Shown here piece after piece: positions 12,051 through 23,699 of a stretch of DNA of 64,000 nucleotides. Made by a program: the position numbers and the translations under genes. A model generated the notes under the pieces. The model saw only the letters and a list, made by a program, of their open reading frames with translations. It did not search any database and was not told the DNA's origin. This DNA comes from Mugil cephalus (Eukaryota > Chordata > Actinopteri > Mugiliformes > Mugilidae), in contig NC_061785.1 in the NCBI RefSeq assembly GCF_022458985.1, forward strand, positions 918,130 to 982,129, written 5' to 3'. How positions within the stretch are numbered: position 1 is the first letter of the stretch; every line of letters begins with the position of its first letter.

Positions 12051-12429
12051 GACCCCTGTAGCTCTGAAACTGTTCACCTATGACTCCTATGAAACATCAC
12101 AGAGCAGGAATGTGGCTAAATGTCAGCTCTTCTCCACTTTACAAAGTTAAAGTGTTTGTTTTGTGAACTTTCTTGGATGAAGGGTCTCTATCCATCTTCA
12201 GAAGAAGAAATCTCCTCATGGTGACAGAATATTCTCTTTCATCCTCTCCCTGTTGATGCAGAGGCCTCTTTTCTTCCAGACCTCCTGACTGGAGCCAGAT
12301 AACCAGGATCAGTTCTGAGCTGTGATCAGTTATTTCCTCAGAAGAACATGTGGATCTGTTTTACCCTCTGAAAACTAAACTGTCAGATCCATGCAGCGGT
12401 TTCCGTCTCTTTGGTCTCCTCCTGCTTTG

Positions 12430-12435
12430 AATAAA
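12430..12435 (+). terminator. Poly(A) signal of the dopamine receptor gene
   Basis: AATAAA in a TTTGAATAAAGAC context about 380 bp after the receptor stop codon. It is the first canonical signal downstream. Confidence 0.6.
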
Positions 12436-12879
12436 GACTTCCTTCTTAACGTCTGATATAAAAGCAGATGAAGTCTTTTCTAAATATTTACCAACCGTTA
12501 AACAAATGGGACTGATCTGACAGAGAAATTTATTGTCCGACTTTTATAAAAGCTCACCAACTCTACTGTGTGACAATGAACAGTCTTGTGTTAGATCTCT
12601 CAGAGAGGGACGTTGTTGCTAAGGTGAGTTGTTGACATCGTCACATTCAACAACTGTTTGTTTGCTCGTATCTCTTTCAGTAAAATGATCAGTTCCTCTC
12701 TCAGTGACATCAGTTCCTGACTCGTTCCCTCGACATGAAAAGCACGGTCAGTACATCTCAGACACTCCTGAAGTTACACAGCAGCTTCTTGATGCTAACT
12801 AATGAGATAATGAGGTACAATGGTGAAAGTCTCCCTGAAACATTCAGGGGTGACGGATCGTGGAACTGAAACAGTTGTA

Positions 12880-13400
12880 AAAGGAAGAAACAACTTTATG
12901 AAGAAGGAACGGTTGTATCAAAAGGGGCAGTTGTAGGCCGAGGGAACAGCTGGATGATGAGGGAACTGCCCTATGAAGATGGAAGGGAACAGTTTTACGA
13001 GAACATTTTAATGAGAGTGCCATAGCGGTTCATTGAGGGAACAGTTTCATGAGGATGGAAAAATTGTATGACAAGGAAACAGTTATACAAGGAGGGAATG
13101 GTTGTAGGTTGAGGGAACAGCTGGATGATAAGGGAACAGCTTTATGAGTAGGGAAGATGAAAAGAGAAAAGAGTTTTATGAGAAGGTAATTTTTGTATGA
13201 GAAAGTAACATTTGTAAAAAGAAGGAACAGATGGAGATAGAGTGAACAGTTTTTTGAGGGTGGAACAGTTGTAGTTTGAGGAAAAGTTTTATGATTTTAT
13301 GAGGGTGGACAAGGAATAGTTGAAGTCTGAGGGAACAGCTGGAAGAGGAGGAGAAGGCTATTTGAGTAGGGAACAGTTGCACGGGAAGGGAACAGATCCT
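12880..13400 (+). repeat. Degenerate GAGGGAACAG minisatellite
   Basis: GAGGGAACAGCTGGATGATG, AGGGAACAGTTTTACGAG, GAGGGAACAGTTTCATGAGG and similar phrases recur about a dozen times over 520 bp, with a loose period of about 40-45 bp. Stops occur in all frames, so this is not coding. Confidence 0.7.
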
Positions 13401-13729
13401 GAACTCAGACCGTGACCCTGTGGCCTAAGATAATTGGTCTGTTTGAGTAATGGATGCGGTGACATTTTGAAGCCGTTTGATGTGAACCTGCCTTTGATAT
13501 GTTAAAACCAGACGAGAGATGGAGGGTAATTAATAACAATTACATCATTAGTTCCCTCTCCAGCTTAATTGCAGCTCGTTTGAGTCCAGATCAAACATTA
13601 ACCTGAACGCATTACAACGCTACTGTGGAGGTTCCTCTCTCAGGTCTGGTCCACCTACAGAGGCGGCCATGTTGGAGTGACATAACTCTCCTATTGAGCT
13701 GTTAGCATGTATGCTAATCCATTGTCTAT

Positions 13730-13859
13730 CTCATCTCAACTCATCTTCCGTACCGCTTAATCCTGACTAGGGTCGCGGGGGTTGCTGGAGTCTATCCCAG
13801 CTGTTATCAGGCGAGAGGCGGGGTCCATCCTGGACAGGTTGCCATCCTATCACAGGGCT
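13730..13859 (-). mobile_element. 5'-truncated tRNA-SINE with 11-bp target duplication
   Basis: A 130-bp tail fragment of the same SINE family as 30412-30751 (shared GCTGGAGTCTATCCCAGCTG and CCTATCACAGGGCT). It sits between perfect 11-bp direct repeats, CCATTGTCTAT, at 13719-13729 and 13860-13870. The promoter half is missing, as expected for incomplete reverse transcription. The tail faces left, so the element is on the minus strand. Confidence 0.9.
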
Positions 13860-13870
13860 CCATTGTCTAT

Positions 13871-15587
13871 ATATTATCCTATTTATTAAGTTTTATGTGA
13901 AATAGTGGGATAGTTTTACCTGCTGCTAAAAATTGTGTTTTTTGTTGTTTTCAAAAAGAATTTAAATATGACTTAGGTAATTATGCTGTTAGGCTAATGA
14001 CATGCTGTATATTTTAAAACTATGAACACATTGCTTTATTTTTTCCTTGTTTCAGAGCTGAATCGGTGGAATCTCCCCCTGCAGCTCCTGGTCCAAAGTC
14101 CATTCGCTGGATCTGTCGTCAAACTACAACCAGAATCAGACACAGCTACAGAACAGCTGAGACGAACCAGCAGCATTTCTAAGAAGCTGGGCTAATGAAG
14201 CATGATCAGCTGGTGTGGATGAAAATTTAATTTATCGCTCTGTTCATGTTCCACATGTCAAGAGACAGGAAACAGATAGTTGCTAAAGCTAATGCTAATG
14301 CAGGGTCCATGTGTTGCATTGCTGCAGAGCAGAGTGACGCCCAGTCTTTTCAGATTATAATAACCCCCGTAACCGTGGTAACCATACACTGGGACAGAGG
14401 GGGCTTTGGTATCAGAAAGATTGGAAGCTATAAAAAAAAATGTGAACCTGAGACAAGTCAAGAGGTTTTTAGTCCAATCAGCCTCTGAATGATCTAAAGT
14501 CCTGATGAGGACTGGAAATGGAAACAGCCGTAACCACGGTAACCGTACACAACAAAGATGGCTGTAGACTCAAAACACTTGAGATGACATGAAGATCACA
14601 TGAATTTGATGGGAAAAAAAGTTTTGCAGCATTTGTGCCTAAAACTAAAAGAGATTCTCATCAGATGAGCCAGAGTCATGTCTGATTTAAGCTTTTGTAT
14701 TTATTAAACGTCCCCGGTGGAGGTGAACAGGTGGAACTCCATCACTTTGACTGCATCCAGATGGAGAGGTCAGAGGTGATTAATATTCAGCTTCCAGACA
14801 GTCACACAGAGGAGGAGGAGGAGGAGGAGAAGGAGGAGGAGGAAGGTCACAGACTAGGACTGAAGTTGTTGGTTTACGTGTTTGTTTCAAACCATGCCGG
14901 CTTGGTTTAAGGTTTTCTTGCAGACAGTCTTTGACAGGATGTTCTGTATCTTCCTCTCAGACCCTGAAAGGAAACAAATTCTTGTTTGTGTTTTTTAAGA
15001 TTTAATAAAACCAGTTTCCTCCTCTGCAGACGTGGAAACATAAGCTGGTTTTTATTCTGTTTATTCAGCCTGGAGTCTCGTTTGATTCCTACCACACAGA
15101 ACATCATCACACACAAATCTACATGGCGTCCTGCCGCCTCTCAACGTTTGAAGTCTGTTTTTTTTGTTTGTTTTGTTCCACTCAGGGGAACGTGGCAGCA
15201 GCCGGAGGTCAAAGGTCAAAGGTCAGACGGCGACAACAAACACACTCGGCCTTAAGAGCGGATCCTGAAACGATGTCCACTTTCATCTCCGGGGAGAAGA
15301 AGGCCGGGATTGTGCTGCAGTCTCTTTTTAAATCTCTCTCTGAAGTCACTTCAGCTCCGGCAGGAAGATGGAGAGTGTTTATCCTCGCAAAGCAGATTTC
15401 AGAATTATTCAAATGAATTTATTTCTGACTTCAGACACAATGCAGGACTTTTATTTGTAGAAAGTTCAGGTCAGTTCAGGTCCACTAAAGGCTGGAGGTC
15501 AGTCCGCGCTCTCTGTGGAAACTGCTGAATCAAAGTGTTTTAATCCTGGTGGAGCATGTCCTGCAGAATTCCATCTGCTTCACTAGG
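13871..15587. other. Intergenic DNA, no gene recognised
   Basis: Short open frames occur, but none has splice signals or recognisable domains. Included are a GGA-rich tract at 14808-14844 and ordinary AT-rich sequence. Confidence 0.5.
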
Positions 15588-15958
15588 TGTGTTTCCATTC
15601 CAGTCTTTCACTTATAAAAGAAATATTTCTGAAATTTCTATTCCAGTTGCTCTTTGTACGTGTTTCCATTGAAAGGTGCTGTAACTCTGGTAAAGTCTCC
15701 TCTGGTCATGTCCTATAATTCTCTTGAATTCTCGTCACTTTGAGGAAGATGGATTCAGATGAACCGGTTACATGACCTCCTGCATCATCTCCAGGGAAAT
15801 GAGAAGTGTTTCATTGAACTTTTGAGATAAACTTTTATATGGATGTGTATGAAAAACCTCCTCATGAGAGTAGAGATGTTCTAGCTTTAGATGTTTGAGA
15901 GGTTTTTACATACGTAGGTGTTTCCAATACAAGTTTTTAGTGAGATATTTAGGTTTTG
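15588..15958 (+). repeat. Dispersed repeat, copy 2
   Basis: Direct-orientation partner of 5470-5817, with small indels between copies. It starts with GTGTTTCCATTCCAG and ends with TGAGATATTTAGGTTTT in both. The unit is probably a nonautonomous element, but I see no clear terminal repeats or target duplication. Confidence 0.75.
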
Positions 15959-16235
15959 CTCATTTATTGGCTAAATAGAAATGCAGCAAGTGTCTCCTTA
16001 AACATTTATATTTCATTGTGTCTAAAGACATTTTCATCTTCTGTTGTGCCTTTTATTAAAAGAAATATTTACTGTTCACTCAGAGACTGTTTCATTATTA
16101 AGTTACATAAAACATTTAGTTCAGATATTCATATTTGGATTAAAACCTGGCTCTTGTGTCTTTACTTTGACTTACTTTAATCAAACACCTCATGAACCTC
16201 ACCTGTGCTAACAACGCCTCATGTCCATCCAAACA

Positions 16236-16317
16236 CAGCAGCCAATCAGAGTGCAGCTCTGATTGGCTGCTGATGAGTCTCCAGGTGAGTTTGATTAGAG
16301 CAGAGCTCCTATTTAAG
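16236..16317 (+). promoter_or_regulatory. CCAAT palindrome and TATA-like promoter
   Basis: A perfect 16-bp inverted repeat, CAGCAGCCAATCAGAG (16236-16251) and its reverse complement (16257-16272), is separated by 5 bp. It places two opposed CCAAT boxes, the NF-Y binding motif, 40-75 bp upstream of a TATA-like TATTTAAG at 16310-16317. E-box sequences CACCTG (near 16200) and CAGGTG (near 16282) flank it. The first ATG of the proline-rich secreted protein gene is 76 bp downstream of the TATA-like site, so this is almost certainly its core promoter. Confidence 0.75.
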
Positions 16318-16392
16318 AGCAGAGTTAGCGTCACTCTTCAGTCTGCAACTGGATTTTCTTCTGCTGTGGCTGAACTGTTGTGCCAACCAACC

Positions 16393-17796
16393 ATGATGTA
16401 TCAACTCTCTTTAAGGTTAGTTTGTTTTCCTCTCTTGTTGCTGTTTGAGATCATCCAGCTGAAGAAACTGAACTTGAAGAGTTGTTAAATTGTTTCTTTC
16501 AGGGTTTCTTGGGTTTGCCTGCTGTTCAGCTTTGGCGTTTGTGTTCCTCTCTTGAAATCTGGTACGTTCACAAAAGCTTTAGAGTTTAGTCTTTCTAGAT
16601 TCACATGTTGAATAAAATATAATGGCTGGGCTCGCCTTCAAGTCCTGGATGACTGAGAACCACTAAACCTTAAACCTATCAAACATCTTTGTTAAGCTTT
16701 CATCCCTTCCTACTGTTTAGCCACAATGAACATTTGTAATATGTACAATACCATTGCACCTTGAACCTTCACTACTGGCATCTATAGTTCTGTGCCATCA
16801 ATACATTTTGTACATATGATCTTTTATATGGTTTACTCTTCTCTGGCCCTTCATGCAGTTTCCCCATTGTGGGCCTGAAGGGTTTTATAATTCTGCATTG
16901 AGTAGCTGCTACAGTTTTTGTCTCTCCCAGACTACACATATCCCTACGTGTTGAACAACCCAGTTGGTGAACCTTCTGGATCCAACTCTCTGGAGCAAGA
17001 TGACCCTCAGGATCAGTCTCCTCCCGGGATTCAAGGTGCTGGTCCTTCACCCACTTCTGAGGTCAAGCCGATTGTGTCACGCAGTCTCGGCATCCAGTCC
17101 CCAAACCCTGCTGCAGAGCCTGCCTATGGTTCCTGGTACAGAATTCCTGACACCAGGGTGAACGTGGGCTCGGCTGTAGCAGCTTCTGGCCCGGTCTATG
17201 AGCCTCAGTATTCCCCTCCTAAACCTAGCTACCCAGCCACCCCCGTCTATGAGCCTCAGTATTCCCCTCCTAAACCAGCCTACCCAGCCACCCCCGTCTA
17301 TGAGCCTCAGTATTCCCCTCCTAAGCCAGCCTACCCAGCCACCCCTGTCTATGTGCCTCAGGTTTCCCCGCCTAAGCCTGCCTACCCAGCCACCCCTGTC
17401 TATAAGCCTCAGGTTTCCCCTCCTAAACCTGCCTACCCAGCCACCCCTGTCTATAAGCCTCAGGTTTCCCCTCCTGTTTCATATTACCCTGCTAACACTG
17501 AGGCCTACTACACTCCTGGGGCTCCAGCTATCACCTGGTTTGAGCAGCCTGACTTGGCCTTCCTGACCAACTGGAAACCGTCGTCTTCCTTCCCCGACTT
17601 CAGCGTCCTCGAAACCCAGGCTCCCATGACTTATCCTCTGCCATCTTCCTACATCATCCAGACCAGGAATGGATACGTGAGGGCAAAAGAAGTTCATTCC
17701 CACTCGAAATACACCCAGGACCCTTTCAACGTTCCCGTCCTTGTCAGTGCACCGAGCAAGACCTCAGGGGCACCAAAAGGATCAAACAAGGTCTGA
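16393..17796 (+). CDS. Secreted proline-rich tandem-repeat protein
   Basis: Three coding exons join in frame with consensus splice sites: 16393-16415, 16503-16561 and 16931-17796, giving about 315 residues. Exons 1-2 encode a signal peptide (hydrophobic VCLLFSFGVCVPLL). Mature residues from about 116 to 218 are a 17-residue repeat of the form PVYEPQYSPPKPAYPAT, six copies plus a partial one. Early copies read EPQY and later ones read KPQV. An acidic, Pro/Ser-rich segment precedes the repeat and a Tyr/Ser-rich tail follows. There are almost no cysteines after the signal region and no ZP, lectin or other domain I can name. An alternative end is possible: AACAAG|GTCTGA at 17790 could splice to the strong acceptor before 17862, changing the C-terminus from SNKV to SNKATW. 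Extracellular matrix or egg-coat material is one guess, based only on composition, signal peptide and E-boxes. The function is unknown. Confidence 0.8.
17195..17490 (+). repeat. 51-bp coding tandem repeat
   Basis: About six 51-bp units (CCGGTCTATGAGCCTCAGTA and on) encode the 17-residue repeat of the proline-rich protein. Units are nearly identical in the first half and shift from GAGCCTCAGTAT to AAGCCTCAGGTT in the second, which suggests stepwise local amplification. The +2 frame is also open across the array because the unit length is a multiple of three. Confidence 0.95.
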
Positions 17797-17917
17797 ATGG
17801 TAACTAGAGCTCGGTTATCTAATGTGTTTCTGGTCACTGATGCTGTCACTCTCGGTTGCAGGCAACCTGGTGATTGAACTTCAACCCCATGGAACTGATT
17901 CAAAGTTTTGAATGGAA

Positions 17918-17936
17918 AATAAAACTTGAAAATAAA
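17918..17936 (+). terminator. Tandem poly(A) signals of the proline-rich gene
   Basis: Two AATAAA hexamers, at 17918-17923 and 17931-17936, lie 120-140 bp after the stop codon of the proline-rich gene. They give a short 3' untranslated region. Confidence 0.8.
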
Positions 17937-17939
17937 ACT

Positions 17940-20900
17940 GTGTATTTGAGAATTCTTGCCACATGGGTCAAGCTTGACTAAAGCAGATTGAAGGTGATGC
18001 AGTTCTAAACATTTCAGAAGGGAATTTCTCTTTAGGTTTTCAAAGGTTGAAAGATGACAGCTGTGGGCTAGTTAGAAATGTATCCAAAACCTGGTGTGTG
18101 GAACCATTTTTTTTAAAAGGTCAACTGGTAAGGGAGGCACAGATTTGAAGACTGATGTCCAATAGCTAAGAACTGAGGCTAGCCTGCAACCTAACTGGCT
18201 AATATCTTGGACCCAAACAGCTGCCTTCAGGTATTGCTGACATGGTTTAGTTTGGACCCATAGTATGTCATGAGGAAAATGTGTGACTCACTGTTGTATT
18301 TTGGCTGAACTTATCTTTACACTGACTTAAATATTTGTCGATCTGATGTTGCCAAACTGATTCTGAGACCTAGTCCACATAACTCTAAAAATGTGAAACT
18401 ACTTTCACTCGGCTGTTGTGAAGAAACCTTATCCTACATGAGTTCAGAGTCCACATTAACCTCTGAAAGCATCAAAAGTTGAATCCTTGATGGATGAAGC
18501 AGGATATGAGGACATTGTCAGGTTCTGTACTCAGCTGTTTACAGAGTGACGCTGACTGAAGATGACATGCGTTCAAACAATCTGAGATGCTGTCGTCCTG
18601 AGTGACAGGCCGGCATGAGCCAATCAGATGTCAGACTGAGCTTCCTGCTGCCAGAGCCCAGAGGGAAAAACTATGGGAATGAATCTTTTGATTTGTACTA
18701 AGATGCATCAGCTCTTGTTTCACTGAATGAGAAATAAATACATTCTATGCCAGCTTTTATGTTGACCATGTCTGAATGTTTTTATTTCTGTTGCTCAATA
18801 TGATCTGTATTTGCTCATTTTTGTTTTTGTGCTGGTTTAAACACTTTCATGTCTTCATTGGTTCCACTAGATGCTCCACCAGTGAGTCATGGACCTCCAT
18901 GTTTCCATCCTGATACTAAGGCTAATTCCTCTGTTCATGATGAATGTTTCTACTTCTGCGGAATTAAGGGGGTGTGGCTTTGTTGACAGACAGGTAGCTA
19001 GCTCTCTTTAGCCTCAGCTCGGCTAATAACCCGCCTATTTGAGCGTTGTTGAATCATATGACATTTAGGACCAGAATTCAACCTATCATGAGGACCCAAG
19101 TCCATGGAAAGTGAATCTGGCTCCAAAATACTACTGGTTCACTACCAGATGCAACATACACACAAGCTAACGGTCACCAAGGCTACATGCTACATATCAA
19201 TGCTAAGCCAAAAGTCACCATGCTGCATATCAATGCTAGGCTAACAGTCACCAAGACTACATGCTACATATCAATGCTACATATTGCTATAAAGGTCTTA
19301 AAGAGTACGTCATTGTCTCACTGTTATCTGTAGAACCACCATTACATGATTAGATGGAAAGAACCATTAAGATACCAAACCACAGGGCTCTGATTATATC
19401 AGTATGTGGTGCATATTTGAATCATGTGGTTAGACTCAAAGTCTAATGAAAGGTAAAATAAAAACATTATCAGTCTAAGAATGAAATGTCTCAACAACAA
19501 AAATGGTTCAGATGTTCTTTGGTGATGTTTCCCAGCAAGAGGCAACAAACCAGAGCCTACTTTTATCTCCAGTCTGAGCTAAGCTAAGTAGTGTTGCTCT
19601 GAACCCAGTCAGCCTCCCGGTGTTTTGATGCTAGAAACACCCTCAGTGCGTCCCACTCATCAGGTTTTGTTGGATTGATCTGTAACAAAATCAATTAACC
19701 TTCCTGCAGAATCACTGTCGGAGTTTCACACTCACAGGAAAACGAGAGAAAATGTGACATTATTTGTGCTCTGCTAAAGCCCACAGCTCTCCATCATCAT
19801 CGTTTCAGTCCAGCAGCTCTCCAGCTCTCAGCTTTACAGCCTATCTCCGCATGTCATTTCACACTCGCAGCACCGCTGATTGCTTGAGTGGACGTCTATT
19901 TATGTCGGACGGTGAAGAGCCACTTCTGGACAGCTATTAGTTTCTGCAGAAGACATTACATGTCCAATTGTCTGAGCACAAGCTGCTCTCTTCACTTGCA
20001 CAATGACTCTCTGTCATGCCGCTGTTTCATGCTCTTCAGAAAACAGAAGCTATGTTTTTATGCCACAACCTCTGGAGCCGTGGTTCCATCCCGGCTCTGG
20101 ACCTGAGAGCTTCTCTGAGTGCTGCTTTTAAACTCAAACACAATCATCAGATCTGACCAGACAGTGTTTAGACCCGACCCCAAAACCCTTTTTTCAAATG
20201 TGATTTCAGAGGCGTAAACTTCAAAACCAAAGAAAACCATACTCCCTCTTATCTGAACTCAGTATGAATATTCTTTGGAGGAAATCTTCTGGGGTTTGGT
20301 CGATATATATCAATAAGAGAAGCCAGAAAACGAATTAATACCTCAGAGGTGATTCCATTCATTACTTTAACGACTTAGTATTAAGAAATGAAACGAGTTT
20401 AAAATAGTTTTACTGGGATTGTCTTTCTGGAATTAAATGTTTTGTGTTTAGATGAAAGGAAAAAGTCAAACATATAAAAAAAACAAAAAAACAAAATAAA
20501 ATTCTATTCAGTCAAAGTAACTGAATGCTGTTGATGAACATGTTAAAGCTCATTCATGGTCTTGGTTTCTTCTGAAAGACGAGACTGAAGTTTCTATCAA
20601 AAGTCAGAATCTGTCTAAGCAGTTTTGTTCTTGAGGAATCAAAGTTGGCACACAGTTAACTAACAAGATGTTTTATAAAAATGTGCTGGTTGAATCATAT
20701 GCAGGTGTGTGAGCGTGATGTCACAGGAAGCTGAGGTCTCCGTGGTTAAAGCCAATGAGTGGCAAGAAGTGACAGTTGATCATGAAGATTAGCAGTGTTA
20801 GCTTGAATCATAGACTTTCTAAACTATAAAATTAATTTAAAAAAACATGAAGAGCTGGGATTCACTGAACCAACAGATTTGAAAAGTAGTCAGAGATATA

Positions 20901-21509
20901 TTTTATAATTTTACAGATTTCTGCCAAAGGACAGAGAAGTAAATGGATCGCTGCATTAGAAGAAACAACTCACAGAATCCCGGTGTTGTGGTTCATTTAG
21001 TGTCAGGTAATATTAATTTATGCTGTATTTTTTGATGAAGTCAAACCTAAGTTACTTCTTAAGTTCCGTTCTGGAGGGTTGTCAGATAAGTTTGTGGTTG
21101 CCCCTCCTCGTCCTTTAACCGCTATGGTTAACGTTACTTCTCAGTAAAGCTATTAGCTTTAGCATCTTTTATTTAGCTACATTTATCATAATGAAATGAA
21201 CTGAAACTAACTGACACTGAGGCTAATCCACTTTTCCAAATGCATCTCTGTATTTAATAACACATTTCACCATGTTTTTACCACTCAGGAGGCGTGGCCT
21301 CACGTGGCAGTAACATCAGTGTATACCCTCTATAATGACTTTTATCAATGAAACCAGAAGAAAATGACATATTGCATCATGCAGCATTTACTCAAATACA
21401 ACTCACAGAGTCCAGAGCTCTGATTGGTTCAGAAAGATGAACCATAAAGAATAATAACAGTAGCATTTTGCCATGGGAAGAAGTCAGGAGCATACCAGGA
21501 GAGTCTGAC
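17940..21509. other. Intergenic DNA, no gene recognised
   Basis: No exon could be supported. The stretch contains an imperfect triple repeat of GTCACCAAGGCTACATGCTACATATCAATGCTA-like text at about 19155-19285, an A-rich patch at about 20475-20500, and otherwise AT-rich unique-looking sequence with short spurious open frames. Confidence 0.5.
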
Positions 21510-21644
21510 CTGCTCTCTTCTGTAGATGATGTAGTCAGCCAGAGTGTAGCCGCTGATGTTCAGCCGGCCAGTGTCGGAGTGGTGGTCTGGTCTGAGCTTC
21601 ATCTTCATGGCACTGAACTGGAGGAAGGATTTATCCAGAGTCAC
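21510..21644 (-). CDS. 135-bp internal coding exon, gene not identified
   Basis: On the minus strand a strong acceptor (TTGCTCTGCCAG) precedes 21644 and a good donor (GAGCAG|GTCAGA) follows 21510. The exon is exactly 45 codons in phase 0 on both sides, with no stop. Codon third positions are rich in C and G, as in real fish coding DNA. The peptide runs from [10 protein letters not shown] through [13 protein letters not shown] to [14 protein letters not shown]. It looks like a folded soluble domain rather than a transposon product, but I cannot name it. The 3' end of a Gypsy element lies about 100 bp upstream on the same strand, apparently inserted in the preceding intron. Other exons of the gene were not found in the window, so it may be a stranded piece of a pseudogene or have distant exons. 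Confidence 0.55.
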
Positions 21645-21742
21645 CTGGCAGAGCAACAGCGGTCTAGAGGGAACAACGGAGACCGTGAGCATCTCTGAAG
21701 GTCAGAGAACCTCACACTTTACACTAGGAGCAAATTAGAGAT

Positions 21743-22960
21743 TGTGTATAGTGTCATTGTGTGTGTTTTTTGCACTGCTTGCCTTTGTATTTCCTGTGGG
21801 TCTGTATTGGATGTCGTTTTGTTATTTGTTTATATCAGATTTATGATTTCTCTCACCACTTTATGCTTTTTATTTTCTTTTAGTAGATGTAACATAAGTC
21901 CGTGGATCATTCTTGCAGTGCCTTTCACTTCTTAAGGTTCATAGTTGAAGTTTTCTATATTACAACAGTGTTGGGACTCCTCCCTTCCTGCCGGCTGTGG
22001 CTCACCTCGCAGAGATCCTCCAGAGGACGGGGTCTGTCATGTTATTATTGTAATAACGAGGCAGGGAGCGAGGTTAGCGTGAACATTGCTTGTTTCTGTG
22101 GTAACCTCTAGGTTCTCAACCATTCAACAACAAACACTCATTGGTTGCTGGATTACACATCTGTTAACCCCTTACACAACATCTCCCCCCTTTTAGTAAG
22201 AACAAACACATTCTCTTCTATTGATTAACAACGCAGCTTTGTTTTCCTTATTACTGAATATCTAAATAAATCTTCCTGTACCACAAAAAAATAAAAATGA
22301 AACAATAACAATGTGTGGCTTTCTTCGGTTCTAATAAACTCAGAATCACATCAAGTATTCTTTTTTTCTCTTTTCACCACGCACAATTCTCTCTTTAGAA
22401 TAGCTTTTTAGCCCAATAAAGTCCAATGTCTTTAATTGTCCATTCTCATGGGCGGACGTGGGAGTCTGCCTGACCTTCAGGTGTCTGAATGGTGTGTGTA
22501 TCTTCATTATTGTCAGCACAGTGAGAAACAGTCCCATGGGTGGGAGTCACTTCAGCAGGTGACGGCTGTTGGGTAGCTCTCAGATAAGAACGAATTCTTC
22601 TGAACAGTCCCTCATCTGTTTCGACAAGGTATGGCCTTGGGCTGCTGTCTGCTGCACAACTGTTCCATAAGAGTTCTCTGTGGTGACCCACGCGAACTGG
22701 CCTGGGTTCAACTCAGGTTGATGGCATCCTCGGTGGAGCTTGTCGTAGTGTTGCTCCTGTCTTCTATTCAATTGTGTCTCCCTGTTCGGAACTGTTTGAT
22801 GTCAGACCAGTGTGGAGACAACAGTTTTCGGCAGTTGTGGCAGAGGGGGTTGAAGTCCTCCCCAGATTTATGTGACCCCAATTGCCCCCCCCCCCCCCCC
22901 CCCGACCCCACCAATCTGATCAACAATACACATTTCACCAATTGAAGAAGGGGGAAGGCT
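21743..22960 (-). mobile_element. 3' end of a Ty3/Gypsy LTR retrotransposon
   Basis: Minus-strand frames at 22771-22446 carry the C-terminal end of a Gypsy integrase: a QEQHYDKLHRG stretch, then, in another frame, PYLVETDEGLFRRIRSYL. A polypurine tract (AAAAGGGGGGAGA on the minus strand, 22182-22195) is followed by a probable LTR from 22181 (TGTTGTGTAAGG) to about 21743 (ending ACACA), with an AATAAA-type signal inside. The reading frame is broken between the two peptide pieces. The 5' LTR, gag and most of pol are missing, so this is a dead truncated copy. Confidence 0.7.
22885..22903. repeat. 19-base poly-C run
   Basis: Nineteen consecutive C (G on the minus, element-sense strand) at the upstream edge of the Gypsy remnant. 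Such runs are prone to sequencing length error. Confidence 0.95.
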
Positions 22961-23699
22961 GGAGCAGATCCTTGCTTAGTTGGGAAAGCAAGGTGTTCAA
23001 TTTTCCATGTAATCCTGGGTTAGTAACAATGCACAACTGATCCATTAATAACCCGGTGTTTGTGCTGCCTTGCCGTGCCTTACCTGCCTACAACGAATGG
23101 TGCGATCATTACGTACATTTTGGAGTTGGAAAAGCATTGAAATCTAACATCTACAAGCATAAACGTTGGGGTTTTCGTTTAATTTCATTTCATTAACTGT
23201 ACATTTTTTTGAAATCCCTGTTCCATAATGTCCCAGTTTTTAAACTGGGAAGCGCTCAGTTCGGAGGTTACGTTGTACGGAGCTCCAAGTTCGGACTCCA
23301 AAAGAGAGATGTAACACACCATCTGAAGTCCGGGGTCTCAAAGAGCTGGTAGTTGCCTGTGTCTGTGCCTGCTGTAGCGGCAACCATAGTGATCATATAC
23401 AACGGTCTAATCAAAGATACTCTATGTAAGAGCTGAACTGTCTTGAACCGACAATCTGGACATGGAGGAGAGATGTTTTTGGGACCTATTGAGTCTCTGA
23501 CATTTCATACCATGTAGTCTATACTTATTTATTTTTATTTATATGAGTCTGTTGTTTAAGTGTAAACTAAATATACATAAGTGTTTTCATACACATTGTT
23601 GTATTTATAATTATTTACATGAAGGTACGAGTGTGAATCATTTGAATTTTATTTTGTTGTTAAAAGCATTTCATTCCACCTCTGCAGGAATGACAGAGG

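Noticed and set aside
17198..17566. Ser/Leu/Pro repeat protein in the second frame of the proline-rich array
   Set aside because: It is a shadow frame that stays open only because the 51-bp unit is a multiple of three. It lacks a start exon and signal sequence.
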